Shown: piece after piece, positions 9,058 to 18,000 of the stretch | Position numbering within the stretch: the first letter of the stretch is position 1 | Layout of the letters: the number at the start of each line of letters is the position of its first letter | Assembly: GCA_016841905.1 (NCBI GenBank) | Contig: JAENYF010000013.1 | Coordinates: 1 to 61,809 of the forward strand | DNA length: 61,809 nucleotides | Direction of reading: 5' to 3' | DNA from: Desulfoscipio geothermicus | Lineage (GTDB): Bacteria; Bacillota; Desulfotomaculia; Desulfotomaculales; Desulfallaceae | Notes under the pieces: model-generated | Seen by the model: only the letters and a program-made list of their open reading frames with translations | The model's database searches: none | What the model was told of the DNA's origin: nothing | Translations under genes and position numbers: made by a program

Positions 9058-10161
9058 CTAAACCAATTCTTTGCCCGTGAGGTTTTTAAAATTCGCTACC
9101 AGTATGGCATGTTGATATTTTAGCAACTCTAAATTAGTCTCATATGAAACCAGGGCTGCTTCACTCGTTTTGATATCCATTGTAGTAGCCATACCAACAT
9201 CGTATTTAACCTTAGTAACCCTTAATGTCTCTTCCGTTGCCTTGATAGCAGCATCTACTTTGTTGTATTGTTCTTCTGCAGCCTGGATGTCCTTATATAA
9301 TGTATAAACACCGTTACGTACTTCTTTACGTGCTTCCTCAACATTCAGTTCAGCTATACCAACATCAAGTTTTTCTATATCGTAGGAACTTAGTGCGCCT
9401 GAACCAGGGCCATAGCGAAAGTAACTTAAATCCATTTTTTGCAGGTTAACTAACTGCTGAAGGCTCCATAAGGTTTCGCTGCTTGTTTCAGCCCTGCTGG
9501 CCTCAGCATTTATATTATCGACTTTAAATGTCTCAAAGGCTATAGTGTCTTGAAGGATAGGCCTGTCTTCAGGCCATAAACCAATTACTGCATTAAGCTC
9601 AACAAAAGCTTTGTCCAAATTCTCACTGGCCTCCTGCAAAGCAGCAACAGAAGCTTGCACCGTTGATTGAGCCGTAACTATTTCCAGGTTAGATATAGTA
9701 CCTACTTGCGCACATATTTTAGCCAAGCGTTCGGACAATTGATCTTTAGCCAGCGTGATTTCCGCGTTTTTAATCTTTTCCTGGGCTATCAGCACGCTTA
9801 TATATTTTTGGTAGGCATCTAGTTTAACGCTTTTTTCTTCCTGTTGCAATAATTTGCCTTGAGTTAAGTATCTATTGCTCGTTTGCATTAATTTGGTAAA
9901 AGAAGATTCCGATTTTACATTTACGGGACCACCACCGCCACTGGGTCTTAAGCTAACATCATCTGCCGCATCATTTCTGGATTCCCAGGCCTGGTCTTTA
10001 GTCAAATTACCGCTTTTTAGAGCTGTACTATTATCTACAGCCATATTCAGCACATCTTCTATAGTTAATTGAGGAGTTACAGGTTCCTTAGCCAAAGCAA
10101 CTGAAGCTGTACCTAAAACTACCACGACCAGCGCCAAGAAAATTATGGTCAGTTTTTTCAC
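9058..10161 (-). CDS. Short TolC-like (outer membrane efflux family) exported protein
   Basis: Exported 367-aa protein with a Sec signal peptide ending near VALAKEP. The body is almost entirely alpha-helical with two half-repeats of long coiled-coil helices, as in TolC/OEP proteins; the second half ends in VKYDVGMATTMDIKTSEAALVSYE, the conserved family feature. Typical TolC proteins are 420-490 aa. Here the segments where the beta-barrel strands should lie are reduced to short glycine-rich stretches (RPSGGGGPVNVKSESS and RYGPGSGALSS). It therefore looks like a TolC fold without a membrane barrel, fitting a monoderm. It has its own consensus promoter and is separated from the RND operon by the stalk genes. 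Start is GTG with AAGGGTGGTGG upstream. Function is unproven. Confidence 0.8.
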   Translation of the reverse strand: MKKLTIIFLALVVVVLGTASVALAKEPVTPQLTIEDVLNMAVDNSTALKSGNLTKDQAWESRNDAADDVSLRPSGGGGPVNVKSESSFTKLMQTSNRYLTQGKLLQQEEKSVKLDAYQKYISVLIAQEKIKNAEITLAKDQLSERLAKICAQVGTISNLEIVTAQSTVQASVAALQEASENLDKAFVELNAVIGLWPEDRPILQDTIAFETFKVDNINAEASRAETSSETLWSLQQLVNLQKMDLSYFRYGPGSGALSSYDIEKLDVGIAELNVEEARKEVRNGVYTLYKDIQAAEEQYNKVDAAIKATEETLRVTKVKYDVGMATTMDIKTSEAALVSYETNLELLKYQHAILVANFKNLTGKELV

Positions 10162-10212
10162 TTTCCACCACCCTTTGCAAATATTTAATTTAGTTAACTA
10201 TTTACCAGCTAA

Positions 10213-10241
10213 ATTATAGCTAAAGTTGACTGGATTGTCAA
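10213..10241 (-). promoter_or_regulatory. Sigma-A promoter of the TolC-like gene
   Basis: Exact consensus on the minus strand: TTGACA, 17-nt spacer, TATAAT, about 50 bp before the GTG start. This is one of the best housekeeping promoters in the window and predicts high expression. Confidence 0.88.
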
Positions 10242-10269
10242 CAATATCAGGAGACACATAATTATGTAT

Positions 10270-10304
10270 AGAAAGAAAAAGCCTGGGTCCGAAAACCCAG
10301 GCTT
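10270..10304 (-). terminator. Intrinsic terminator of the S-layer-like gene
   Basis: Perfect 10-bp stem AAGCCTGGGT / ACCCAGGCTT with a 6-nt loop, followed by TTTTTCTTTC on the minus strand, 15 bp past the stop codon. Confidence 0.88.
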
Positions 10305-10318
10305 GCTTATCTAATTAA

Positions 10319-12610
10319 TTACTTAACGGTCAGGGTAGCGGTCTTTGTATCGTTATTCCATTGAGCTACTGCGTTCAGAGCAATACCTGCAGCGGACAAG
10401 GATACGAAGGTCCGGCCGTCTTTAATTTCTGCACCTTTGTCGGTGGGCAGGTTAGTGCCATTCAGCTTGACCTGCGGGTCACCAACAGTCAGTTGCACAA
10501 CCCGGTCACCTTTAATGAAGGTGGCGGACTTGGCTTTGTTATCCCAGAAGATATTCTGCGGGGCTACGCCCAGAGAATTAGCGGCGTCACGCAGTTGAAC
10601 CATAATCCGGCCGTCTGAAATGTAGCTGCCGTTGTCACCAAGTGTGATGGAGGTGGTCAGCGTCTGATCGGACGGAGCAGGAGTTCCTACGATAGCTGCA
10701 ACAGTCTTGGCTGCAGTGCCGGTTTCGGGGAAGATTTTGCCGTCGTCAATATCGAAAGCGTCAAAACCACTAATTTCAACGTAACCATCTCTATCATCAT
10801 AATTAAATACATCGTCTACTTCAGCAGGATTGTTGACTTCATTAACAGCGTCACCTTTAACCTTTACGATGACATCGCCTTCCGGAGCAGTCCGGTCAAC
10901 AGTTACTGCCAGGTTTTTCAAGAAAATGGTGCTGGCAATATTGCTGTCGCTGTCAATACCGATAACCAGATCTCTGTCATTATTCCCAGTGGTAATGCTT
11001 TCTACGTCAATTTCCAGGTCGCCTTCAGTTACTTCTACGTCTTTGAAATTAACCCACTTGAAACCTTCGGGCAGCTGCAGCAATAAATCATCATCTTCGC
11101 TCAGAGCGCCGTCAACGTTTTCAGTAACCGTTAAATCACCAATGGCCTGATTAGCTTTACCGATAGCCAGTACTGCTGCTTCGCCGGCAGAAGTGATGGT
11201 TACAGCTTCAACTGTTTTAGCCACTGTGAGTTCACCGGAAAGACCAGCGGTACCGCCCACTTCGATGACCAGGTCGCCGGAGGTACCAGGCTCAACAACA
11301 ACTTCCATTTCTGAGAGCTCTAATTCAGCTGCATCGTTTGATTCGCCAATAACTTTCCACTTAGCGGTTTGACCGTCTTTACCAGGGAAGCCTTGGAAAT
11401 CTAATCTTACGCCACTATCATTGTCCTCGTCAATTTTGCCCCACTTATAGTTGGAGGGCAGGGTCAGTGTTAAGGTGCGGCCTTCCACTAAGCTAGATTC
11501 TATGGATTCTTCAATAGTAATATCGGCAATTGTCTGTTCCAGCATGCCGGATACTATTTCAGTGGGTTCATCGGCAGTAATGGTGGTATCATACTGGCCA
11601 TACTTACCAACGAACACTTCAGTTTGATTAACATCGCTTTCGCCGTCGATTCTAGCAGTAATATCGCCAAGCTCAGCGTCGGTTTCATCTTCTACTTCAA
11701 TACCAACCTCGATTTCAAAAGCAATGGCCTTTTTGCTTTCCTGGAAGCCATCAAGATTGAAATTCAACTCATCTTCATCAACTTCAATTGCATCTTCTAA
11801 TGCTGCTTCCAGCTCTGCAAATCCGTCGTTAGTAGGATAGCCAGGTACTTCGCCCCAGAATACTTTAACTTCATCTACACTGGTCCAGAAAAATCCGTTC
11901 GGCAGAATGAACTGTAAGCTTTCGTCTTCATTTTCCAGAGCACCGGGTACATCCTCTTCAACACGGATAGTCACTGTGTCGGAATTGCTGAAGGTAGGAG
12001 CATCAGTTACTTCTATATCCAATGCACCACCGCTCACACGACCAACAGTAAGAGCACCGGATTCAAAGCCGCTATTGCTAGGAGCTTTAATGCTTAAATC
12101 GATATCTCCATCGTATCCATCCTCAACAAACACATTACCGAGATTCAGATACATAAAGGCATCCCAAGTAGCATCTACATTACCATCAATGGTTATCTGA
12201 ATTTCGTTGTCATCAAGCCTTTCAATAACAATGTCTGCACCTGCTAAACCGTTGGGGTCACCTTGGTAGGTGGCAGGAACCTGGATATTGTTAGTGGCTT
12301 TATTGCCATAATAAACATTGTAAGCTTCGCTAGTGACTGTTTCCCAATCTTCATCATCCATAACGGAATCATCAGCATTTAAAAATTCAAAGTCTTCAGG
12401 GAGACTAATTGTTGCCGAATCACCATCATCTAATTGACCGGCTGTAAATTCGAAGAATACTCTTCCCAATTCAGCTGCAGCATTATCATTAACCGATGGG
12501 GTACTCTGTACTTGAGTATCAGATGCAAATGCGGCAAACGGAAATACCATTGTTAAGGCAAATACCACTGCCATTACCAGACAAAACTTTTTGTTACGTA
12601 CTTTTCGCAA
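10319..12610 (-). CDS. S-layer-like surface protein with beta repeats and C-terminal stalk domain
   Basis: Exported, acidic 763-aa protein. A Sec signal peptide ends near AAFASDT. Four or more repeats of about 110-130 aa follow, each with a phrase like TISLPEDFEFLN, QFILPNGFFWTS, LTLPSNYKWGKI or LLQLPEGFKWVNF. The last about 120 residues form a stalk domain (GSYISDGRIMVQLRDAANSLG ... DGRTFVSLSAAGIALNA). Three features point to a very abundant product: two ECF-type promoters, a long leader with an extra Shine-Dalgarno sequence, and a strong terminator. TTG start with AAGGAGGG 7 nt upstream. It is monocistronic and divergent from the ECF sigma operon. Inference: major cell-surface (S-layer-like) protein under envelope-stress control. 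There is no SLH domain, so anchoring would have to involve the stalk domain. Confidence 0.82.
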   Translation of the reverse strand: MRKVRNKKFCLVMAVVFALTMVFPFAAFASDTQVQSTPSVNDNAAAELGRVFFEFTAGQLDDGDSATISLPEDFEFLNADDSVMDDEDWETVTSEAYNVYYGNKATNNIQVPATYQGDPNGLAGADIVIERLDDNEIQITIDGNVDATWDAFMYLNLGNVFVEDGYDGDIDLSIKAPSNSGFESGALTVGRVSGGALDIEVTDAPTFSNSDTVTIRVEEDVPGALENEDESLQFILPNGFFWTSVDEVKVFWGEVPGYPTNDGFAELEAALEDAIEVDEDELNFNLDGFQESKKAIAFEIEVGIEVEDETDAELGDITARIDGESDVNQTEVFVGKYGQYDTTITADEPTEIVSGMLEQTIADITIEESIESSLVEGRTLTLTLPSNYKWGKIDEDNDSGVRLDFQGFPGKDGQTAKWKVIGESNDAAELELSEMEVVVEPGTSGDLVIEVGGTAGLSGELTVAKTVEAVTITSAGEAAVLAIGKANQAIGDLTVTENVDGALSEDDDLLLQLPEGFKWVNFKDVEVTEGDLEIDVESITTGNNDRDLVIGIDSDSNIASTIFLKNLAVTVDRTAPEGDVIVKVKGDAVNEVNNPAEVDDVFNYDDRDGYVEISGFDAFDIDDGKIFPETGTAAKTVAAIVGTPAPSDQTLTTSITLGDNGSYISDGRIMVQLRDAANSLGVAPQNIFWDNKAKSATFIKGDRVVQLTVGDPQVKLNGTNLPTDKGAEIKDGRTFVSLSAAGIALNAVAQWNNDTKTATLTVK

Positions 12611-12684
12611 AACTATTCCCTCCTTAAAATATTGTTTGGCCTTTCGGCCTGGAAAAGATGGTGCCTTTATATTTGGTGTTGCAT

Positions 12685-12692
12685 CCCTCCTT
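12685..12692 (-). promoter_or_regulatory. Orphan Shine-Dalgarno in the S-layer-like leader (STAB-SD-like)
   Basis: AAGGAGGG lies 67 nt upstream of the real ribosome binding site of the S-layer-like gene. The ATG that abuts it directly would be badly spaced and opens only five codons (MQHQI). Known precedent: the STAB-SD of Bacillus thuringiensis cry3A binds 30S subunits and protects the mRNA 5' end. A similar role here is inferred. Confidence 0.5.
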
Positions 12693-12776
12693 ATTCAATT
12701 GCAGTTAAATAACTAACTGGTTAATATAGAGAAGTGGCTTGGCCACCGGCTCTCCTTTAAATACGCGCTTATGGTA

Positions 12777-12805
12777 TTAGACACGCCTTTACAGGTAAAA
12801 GTTCC
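12777..12805 (-). promoter_or_regulatory. ECF-type promoter P2 of S-layer-like gene
   Basis: Minus strand GGAAC, 16 nt, GTGTCTAA. Both motifs and the spacing match the promoter in front of the adjacent ECF sigma gene. It would give a leader of roughly 160 nt. Confidence 0.82.
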
Positions 12806-12867
12806 ACCGGTTAGTTATTTTTCATCAAGCTGGGGCATTTTGTAACTCTTAGTTCAGTATTCTTTTT

Positions 12868-12896
12868 TTAGACACCTAGTTTTCAGCAAAAGTTCC
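12868..12896 (-). promoter_or_regulatory. ECF-type promoter P3 of S-layer-like gene
   Basis: Second minus-strand copy, GGAAC, 16 nt, GTGTCTAA, 91 bp upstream of P2. The -35 extension GGAACTTTT is shared by all three sites. The leader would be about 250 nt. Confidence 0.8.
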
Positions 12897-13112
12897 AAAG
12901 CAGGGTATTTTTTTTCTAAAACGCTGTTCCTGGCATTAAGGGCAGCAGTATAATACATATGGAAAATTGATAAGTATCGCGTACTATATAATAATGAAAT
13001 AACCGGTCATATAGACATTAGTATCCTTTGTAATATTATTAATTTTCAAGTAAATTATTAATTAGATTAAATACTTAGCTACATTGTTTTTAGTAAATAC
13101 AACCCTGGCACC

Positions 13113-13140
13113 GGAACTTTTCATTATATATTCGTGTCTA
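13113..13140 (+). promoter_or_regulatory. ECF-type autoregulatory promoter P1 of the sigma/anti-sigma operon
   Basis: Plus strand GGAACTTTT at -35 and CGTGTCTA at -10, with 16 nt between GGAAC and GTGTC. It lies about 40 bp before the TTG start of the sigma gene, as expected for an autoregulated ECF operon. An imperfect inverted repeat (CCGGAACTTTT ... AAAAAGTGTCCGG) brackets the promoter. Confidence 0.85.
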
Positions 13141-13181
13141 AAAAGTGTCCGGGGTTAGAAACATAAGGGGGAACAATCCCT

Positions 13182-13820
13182 TTGGATAACGTAAAGCCTT
13201 TGGATAAAGTAAAGCTTCTGGTTGAGAAATCTCAAAAGGGCGACACAAGGGCATTTGAGCAGCTGGTCATTCTATATCAGGATAAAATTTATATGCTTTG
13301 TTACCAGCTTACGGGTAATTATGCCGATGCCCAGGATTTAGCACAGAATGTTTTTATAAAAGCGTATCGAGCATTGCATGGATTTCGCAACGAAGCAGAT
13401 TTCGGTACTTGGCTGCACCGTATCGCGGTTAACCTTTCCATTAATGAAAGGCGCAAAAGGAAACCCGATGTTTACCTTGACAACCCGGTACAGACGACTG
13501 AGGGCGAAATGCCCCGCCTGGTGGCTTCGGATGCTGAGGATCCAGAGATCGCTTATGAAAACAAAGAATTTCGCAATTTAGTGCGTTACGCTTTGCAGGA
13601 GTTATCACCAGAACATCGAACGGTACTGGTTTTAAGGGAAATGCAGGGTTATTCCTACGATGAAATAGCCAATATGCTGGAATGCTCCCTGGGTACGGTG
13701 AAGTCCCGCATAAACCGGGGACGCCAGTCATTAAAAGAGAAAATCACACAACTGGCTGTCTGGCAGGGGGGAAATCTCCTTTACCAGGAGAAACAGCATA
13801 AAGGGGGTGGAAATAAGTGA
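13182..13820 (+). CDS. ECF (group IV) RNA polymerase sigma factor
   Basis: Sigma-70 family ECF factor of 212 aa. Region 2 is at about residues 22-95 (YQDKIYMLCYQLTGNYADAQDLAQNVF and FGTWLHRIAVNLSINERRK) and region 4 at about 135-190 (LSPEHRTVLVLREMQGYSYDEIA, then LGTVKSRINRGRQSL). It directs polymerase to GGAAC/GTGTC-type promoters, judging from its own upstream region. TTG start with AAGGGGG upstream. The stop overlaps the GTG start of the anti-sigma gene, so the two are translationally coupled. It faces away from the S-layer-like gene, which has two promoters of the same type. Confidence 0.95.
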   Translation: MDNVKPLDKVKLLVEKSQKGDTRAFEQLVILYQDKIYMLCYQLTGNYADAQDLAQNVFIKAYRALHGFRNEADFGTWLHRIAVNLSINERRKRKPDVYLDNPVQTTEGEMPRLVASDAEDPEIAYENKEFRNLVRYALQELSPEHRTVLVLREMQGYSYDEIANMLECSLGTVKSRINRGRQSLKEKITQLAVWQGGNLLYQEKQHKGGGNK

Positions 13821-14947
13821 ACTGCAGCGAAGTTAAAGAAAAGATACCCCAGTGGTTAGACGGGGAACTCGCAGTCGATGAAAGTGCTTCAGTCGCAGAA
13901 CATATAGAAGCCTGCACCATTTGCCAAAGTGAAGTGGAGTTTTGGCGTGAACTCAGCGCCATTTTAAAAGAGGAACTGGGGGATATAACAGCACCGCCCG
14001 GGTTTGCGAGCGGGGTAATGGCTCAACTTTCCGGCCAACAGAAAACCGGTATGCGCAGGCTCTTATATAGCTGGAAGCGCAGTATGGCAGTTGCCGCCAC
14101 TTTTTTACTTATGACCGTGGGTTCTATCGGTGCGTATTTGCAAATGGGCGGTAATATTGCCGGGCATGTGGCCAATAATAATGACAGTGGTACAGCTCAG
14201 GTTAGCTCTAAAGACCAAGAGAGCAAGTCCCATCCTGATAACGACATTACTAAACCAGGAATTTTGCCGGCTGAATCGAATGGCGAACCTGATGGCAAGG
14301 TATCAGATAACCAACCAACTCCTAGTAGACAAGAGGGTAGTCAAGCAACTCCGGACTATAGTAGTACAAATACAGTTGAAATTGAACAAGAAACTGCCGA
14401 TGGTAACGTTTCCCACGATATCAGTAACAAACAGCCTAATAACACTGATCAACAAAATGGTGAGACCTTCTTAGCCACCAAGGAGTCCCCTGAGCAGTAT
14501 GCACTGTTAAATACAGCTCAGGATCGCGTTATTGCACGCACTCTGATTAGGGTTAAGGTTGACAACTTAGCCAAATCTCATAACCAGGCTTTGTCTTTCA
14601 TCAATAACTCCGGCGCTCAGTACGAAGTGCTCGGATCGGAAAATACGACCGGCGGTGGGCAGGTGACTTTAAAGGTGATGGTTAACCATGACCTGTCCGG
14701 GAAGCTGCAGGACGAGCTTAAAACACTGGGTCAGGTAGTTACTGCAGATACACAAAAAGATGATTTAAACAGCCGGTATAATGAAAAGGTAGAACAGTAC
14801 CGGTCACTAGAAGCCCAAATGACAGCAGCCCAAACATTAGCAGAAAGAAACCAGCTTGAGGTAAAGATGGCTGGTATAGAAGCACAATTAAAGACCTGGG
14901 AGCAAGAAGCCAATACCGCAACCATTATTTTATGGATAGAGAATTGA
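13817..14947 (+). CDS. Membrane anti-sigma factor with zinc finger (zf-HC2) and DUF4349-like sensor domain
   Basis: 376-aa cognate regulator of the upstream sigma factor. The cytoplasmic ZAS zinc motif is C3 ... H29-x3-C33-x2-C36. One transmembrane helix lies at about residues 90-109 (MAVAATFLLMTVGSIGAYL). A low-complexity N/Q/S/D-rich linker runs at about 115-225, and a C-terminal DUF4349-like extracytoplasmic domain with a coiled coil (about 300-355) ends in TATIILWIEN. The GTG start overlaps the sigma stop. Family knowledge: ZAS proteins hold ECF sigmas inactive until a signal releases them; the extracellular domain is the likely sensor. What it senses cannot be read from the sequence. Confidence 0.92.
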   Translation: MNCSEVKEKIPQWLDGELAVDESASVAEHIEACTICQSEVEFWRELSAILKEELGDITAPPGFASGVMAQLSGQQKTGMRRLLYSWKRSMAVAATFLLMTVGSIGAYLQMGGNIAGHVANNNDSGTAQVSSKDQESKSHPDNDITKPGILPAESNGEPDGKVSDNQPTPSRQEGSQATPDYSSTNTVEIEQETADGNVSHDISNKQPNNTDQQNGETFLATKESPEQYALLNTAQDRVIARTLIRVKVDNLAKSHNQALSFINNSGAQYEVLGSENTTGGGQVTLKVMVNHDLSGKLQDELKTLGQVVTADTQKDDLNSRYNEKVEQYRSLEAQMTAAQTLAERNQLEVKMAGIEAQLKTWEQEANTATIILWIEN

Positions 14948-14977
14948 GATAAGTGCTAATAAATTAAGATGCAATTT

Positions 14978-15018
14978 GAAGTGCAGTAACTTTCGCTAAA
15001 GGAAAGTTACTGCACTTC
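14978..15018. terminator. Bidirectional terminator between convergent anti-sigma and S8 protease genes
   Basis: Perfect 17-bp inverted repeat (left arm 14978-14994, right arm 15002-15018, loop 7 nt). The stop codon of the protease gene lies inside the right arm, so the hairpin serves both convergent transcripts. Confidence 0.85.
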
Positions 15019-18000
15019 TTTGTCTTCTCGGATAATTTTATAAAGCAGGTGATTAAGGGCAGCTGCCGCTTCGGCCCGGGTAATATCGTCTTTGGGGTTA
15101 AAAAGATTGCCTGGTTCACCGGCCATCAATCCCAGGACGCGGGCAGTGCGCACATCTTCCAGAGCCCAGTCTGCAATACATTCCTGATCATTATAGGGCG
15201 GCGGTGCGGCAAGACCAGTTGGAACCCCGTTTACGCTGCCATAAATCCTCACCAAGAGAACAGCAGCTTCCTCCCTGGTGATGCGCTCATAAGGGCGAAA
15301 AGTGTTATCTTCATAACCGAGCGCAAGATTCCTGCTATAGGCCAATGCTACAGCGCTTTGCGCCCAGCGCGGGATGGCTAGTGCGTCTTTGTAAGTCGGA
15401 ACGCCCTCAGAACTGCCTGCCCCGATCAGTTTGGTGACCAGCACTGTTAATTCCACCCTGTTTACCGCCTGATCTGGTTTAAAGGTGCCGTCCGGATATC
15501 CCTTTAACATCCCCCGAGAGACCAGCTGGCGAATATCCACTTCAGCCCAGTGGCTATCAATATCCGAAAAGCCTTTTTGCAGGCGGGGCAGGCTCAATTG
15601 CACACCGGCCACACCGCCACTATTATCATCAACAGCTACCAGACTAATATTTTCAGCCTCCCCGGCTTTAACCGGGTAGTAAAAATCGCCGGAGCCGGTA
15701 ATCTCAACCTCTTGAATAATTCCCGCCTGGTATACAACATAAAGCCGGGAAGATGCAGTGTGGCCACTAATTAGTGAAAAATCCTCATAAGGTATAGTAG
15801 ATATAATTTTAATTTCCGGCGTTTTGATACCTTTACGTGTTTGAGCCTCTAAAGCAGCTACAATTTGCTCACCTGCCGGACCGTATAGTGCAGTTACCTT
15901 AACCGGTTCACCAGGCACTAGGTCACGAGGCCGCACCGGCAAATTATTTTTGGTGAGCACTGAAACGTTGCTTAACTGATATACTTGCCCATTGGTTAGG
16001 GTTATACTTTTGCCTGTTATAACTTCTTTTAATGATGAGCTAACCTTGTCTGATGCATCGGCAATATCCACCCGCCAAACTTCCTTGGAAAGAGGATTGG
16101 TAATCACCCGCACCCACTGTCCTGGACTTAAAATTCCAGTTCCGGATGCCATCCCCCAGCGAAACACTTGACTTTCCGGTTTAAATTGTAAGTTTATGAA
16201 CCCCTTAGCATTGTCCATCAGATAAAGGGTATCCCGCTCGGCATAAATAATCCGGCCGTAGAAAACATCAGAATAGACAGTAAGGTTTAATACTTCGTTG
16301 GTGTTGGGAACTAGATCTAATATTGCCAGTTCCCCTTCCTTAATATCCCTCAGTTCAATGCTAACCCGATCTCTGTCTATATTAATACCCGATCTTATAT
16401 GATAGCTGCTGCCTGATGAAATAGTTATGGTTTTCGCACCTGGCTCCACAGACACTACCCGGCCAACAGCCAGATGCCGTTTTACAGCCAAATTATATAC
16501 CTTACCATCGGCACCAAGAGTAATTTGCACCGGCATACCCGAAAGTACTCTATCCAGTTCAGCAGTGGTAGAGGCACCAAATGGCAGGTCGGCGGTATCT
16601 CCATCCACCACAATATCCGAAAAGGATATAACCGCTTCATCTGCAATTGAAAAAACTTCCTCGTTATCCAGCAGTTTTACCCTGCGGTTTTTATGGTCTA
16701 CTCCAGTTAACACGCCCGCAATTTCACGGCCGAAAATCTCGGCTTGCCAGAGCGTCTGCGTGCAAGGGTTGAGCCCGGCACGAACGCTGACTCCTGATGG
16801 AATGGCCTTGCCCAGAACATTCTTTGCCCGAGTATCAATGGCATGACCCCCTTCCCGGTATTCTTCGTTAATGCGCACCAATATGGTCCGGCCATCTTTA
16901 GATAATGCCTTAACACCACTGGCCTGCCAGGTACGGCCAACTGCGTAAACCCGCTCGGGTCGGACAGGGGAGCCAATCATGTAAAGTTCGGCACCGGTCG
17001 GCAGTTTTTTACTTGCTGCCAAAATTCGGTCATCAACAGCCGCAATGGTATTTTCGGGTAATGTTATTAGTTTTTCACCGGTTATTGTTTCCCTGGCCAT
17101 TTGCTGCCCGTACACTAGCGCGTAGTCCTGGTTTATTCCCTTTGCCGGTGAAGCGTCCTGCTGCAGTGAACTGCAGCGCACCACAATTTTATAGGTCCCC
17201 GAAGCGGGAGAGGGTATGTTTACTTGCTCCACATTGTTGCGAGTATCTCGTACGCCCTTATTTTCAAAATCGTTGCCGTAATATTTTTGACCATCCGGTC
17301 CAACTACCTCTAAATCCAGATCGTTAACCAGCACCGACCTGGCGCCCGGGGCCGCCGCAGGATCTGTCCAGACCAGGGTAGCCTTAAATGGAGCCCCGAA
17401 ATGGGTAATTTTCTTTTCATAGGTTATACTGGCACCGCCGGCCACCCCTGCATTATCGTCCACCAATTCGAAGAGCTCGTTTTCTATGGACATAGTGGTA
17501 GCACCGATATCCAGCAAACCAAATCCGGCTGCCTCCGGTTCCTGCTCAAGACTGGTTGCCCCGTTAATCATGGCGGCCTTCATCAGAGCTGCGGATGGGT
17601 CGGTATGCTTGGTACTTTCCTCTAAGTATTGGCGCAATAATGCTGCAGAACCGCCGGTCACCGCCGTGGCCATGCTGGTGCCCTGCATAATGTTGTAGTC
17701 TGCTCTACCGGCAAGATTTCCCTCCGCCAGCCGAGATGCGGTTGAGATGATTGATGTACCGGGGGCAACCAGTTCTGGTTTAATGCGTCCATCACCAGTA
17801 GGGCCCCGGCTGGAAAAGGTGGCTACTTCATCGCTTTCACGAATGTCTTTTTCAAAGGCGGGCCGGGGACTTATGGATGCACCCACCACCAAAGCATTTT
17901 TGCTATTAGCCTCGGCAGTCATAGTGCTCTCCTGAGCACCCGAGTTGCCTGCTCCGAAGATCACCAAAAAATCTGAGTTACTGCGCACAAATTGATCAAT

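Larger units (their letters stand above)
12611..13112. other. Divergent intergenic region between S-layer-like gene and ECF sigma operon
   Basis: No gene is supported here. The part nearest the S-layer-like gene encodes its 160-250 nt leader, which carries an orphan Shine-Dalgarno sequence and small hairpins (GGCC-TTTC-GGCC near 12640; GTGGC-TTG-GCCAC near 12740). Two ECF promoters firing to the left follow, then about 200 bp of AT-rich sequence without a recognised element. Confidence 0.7.
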
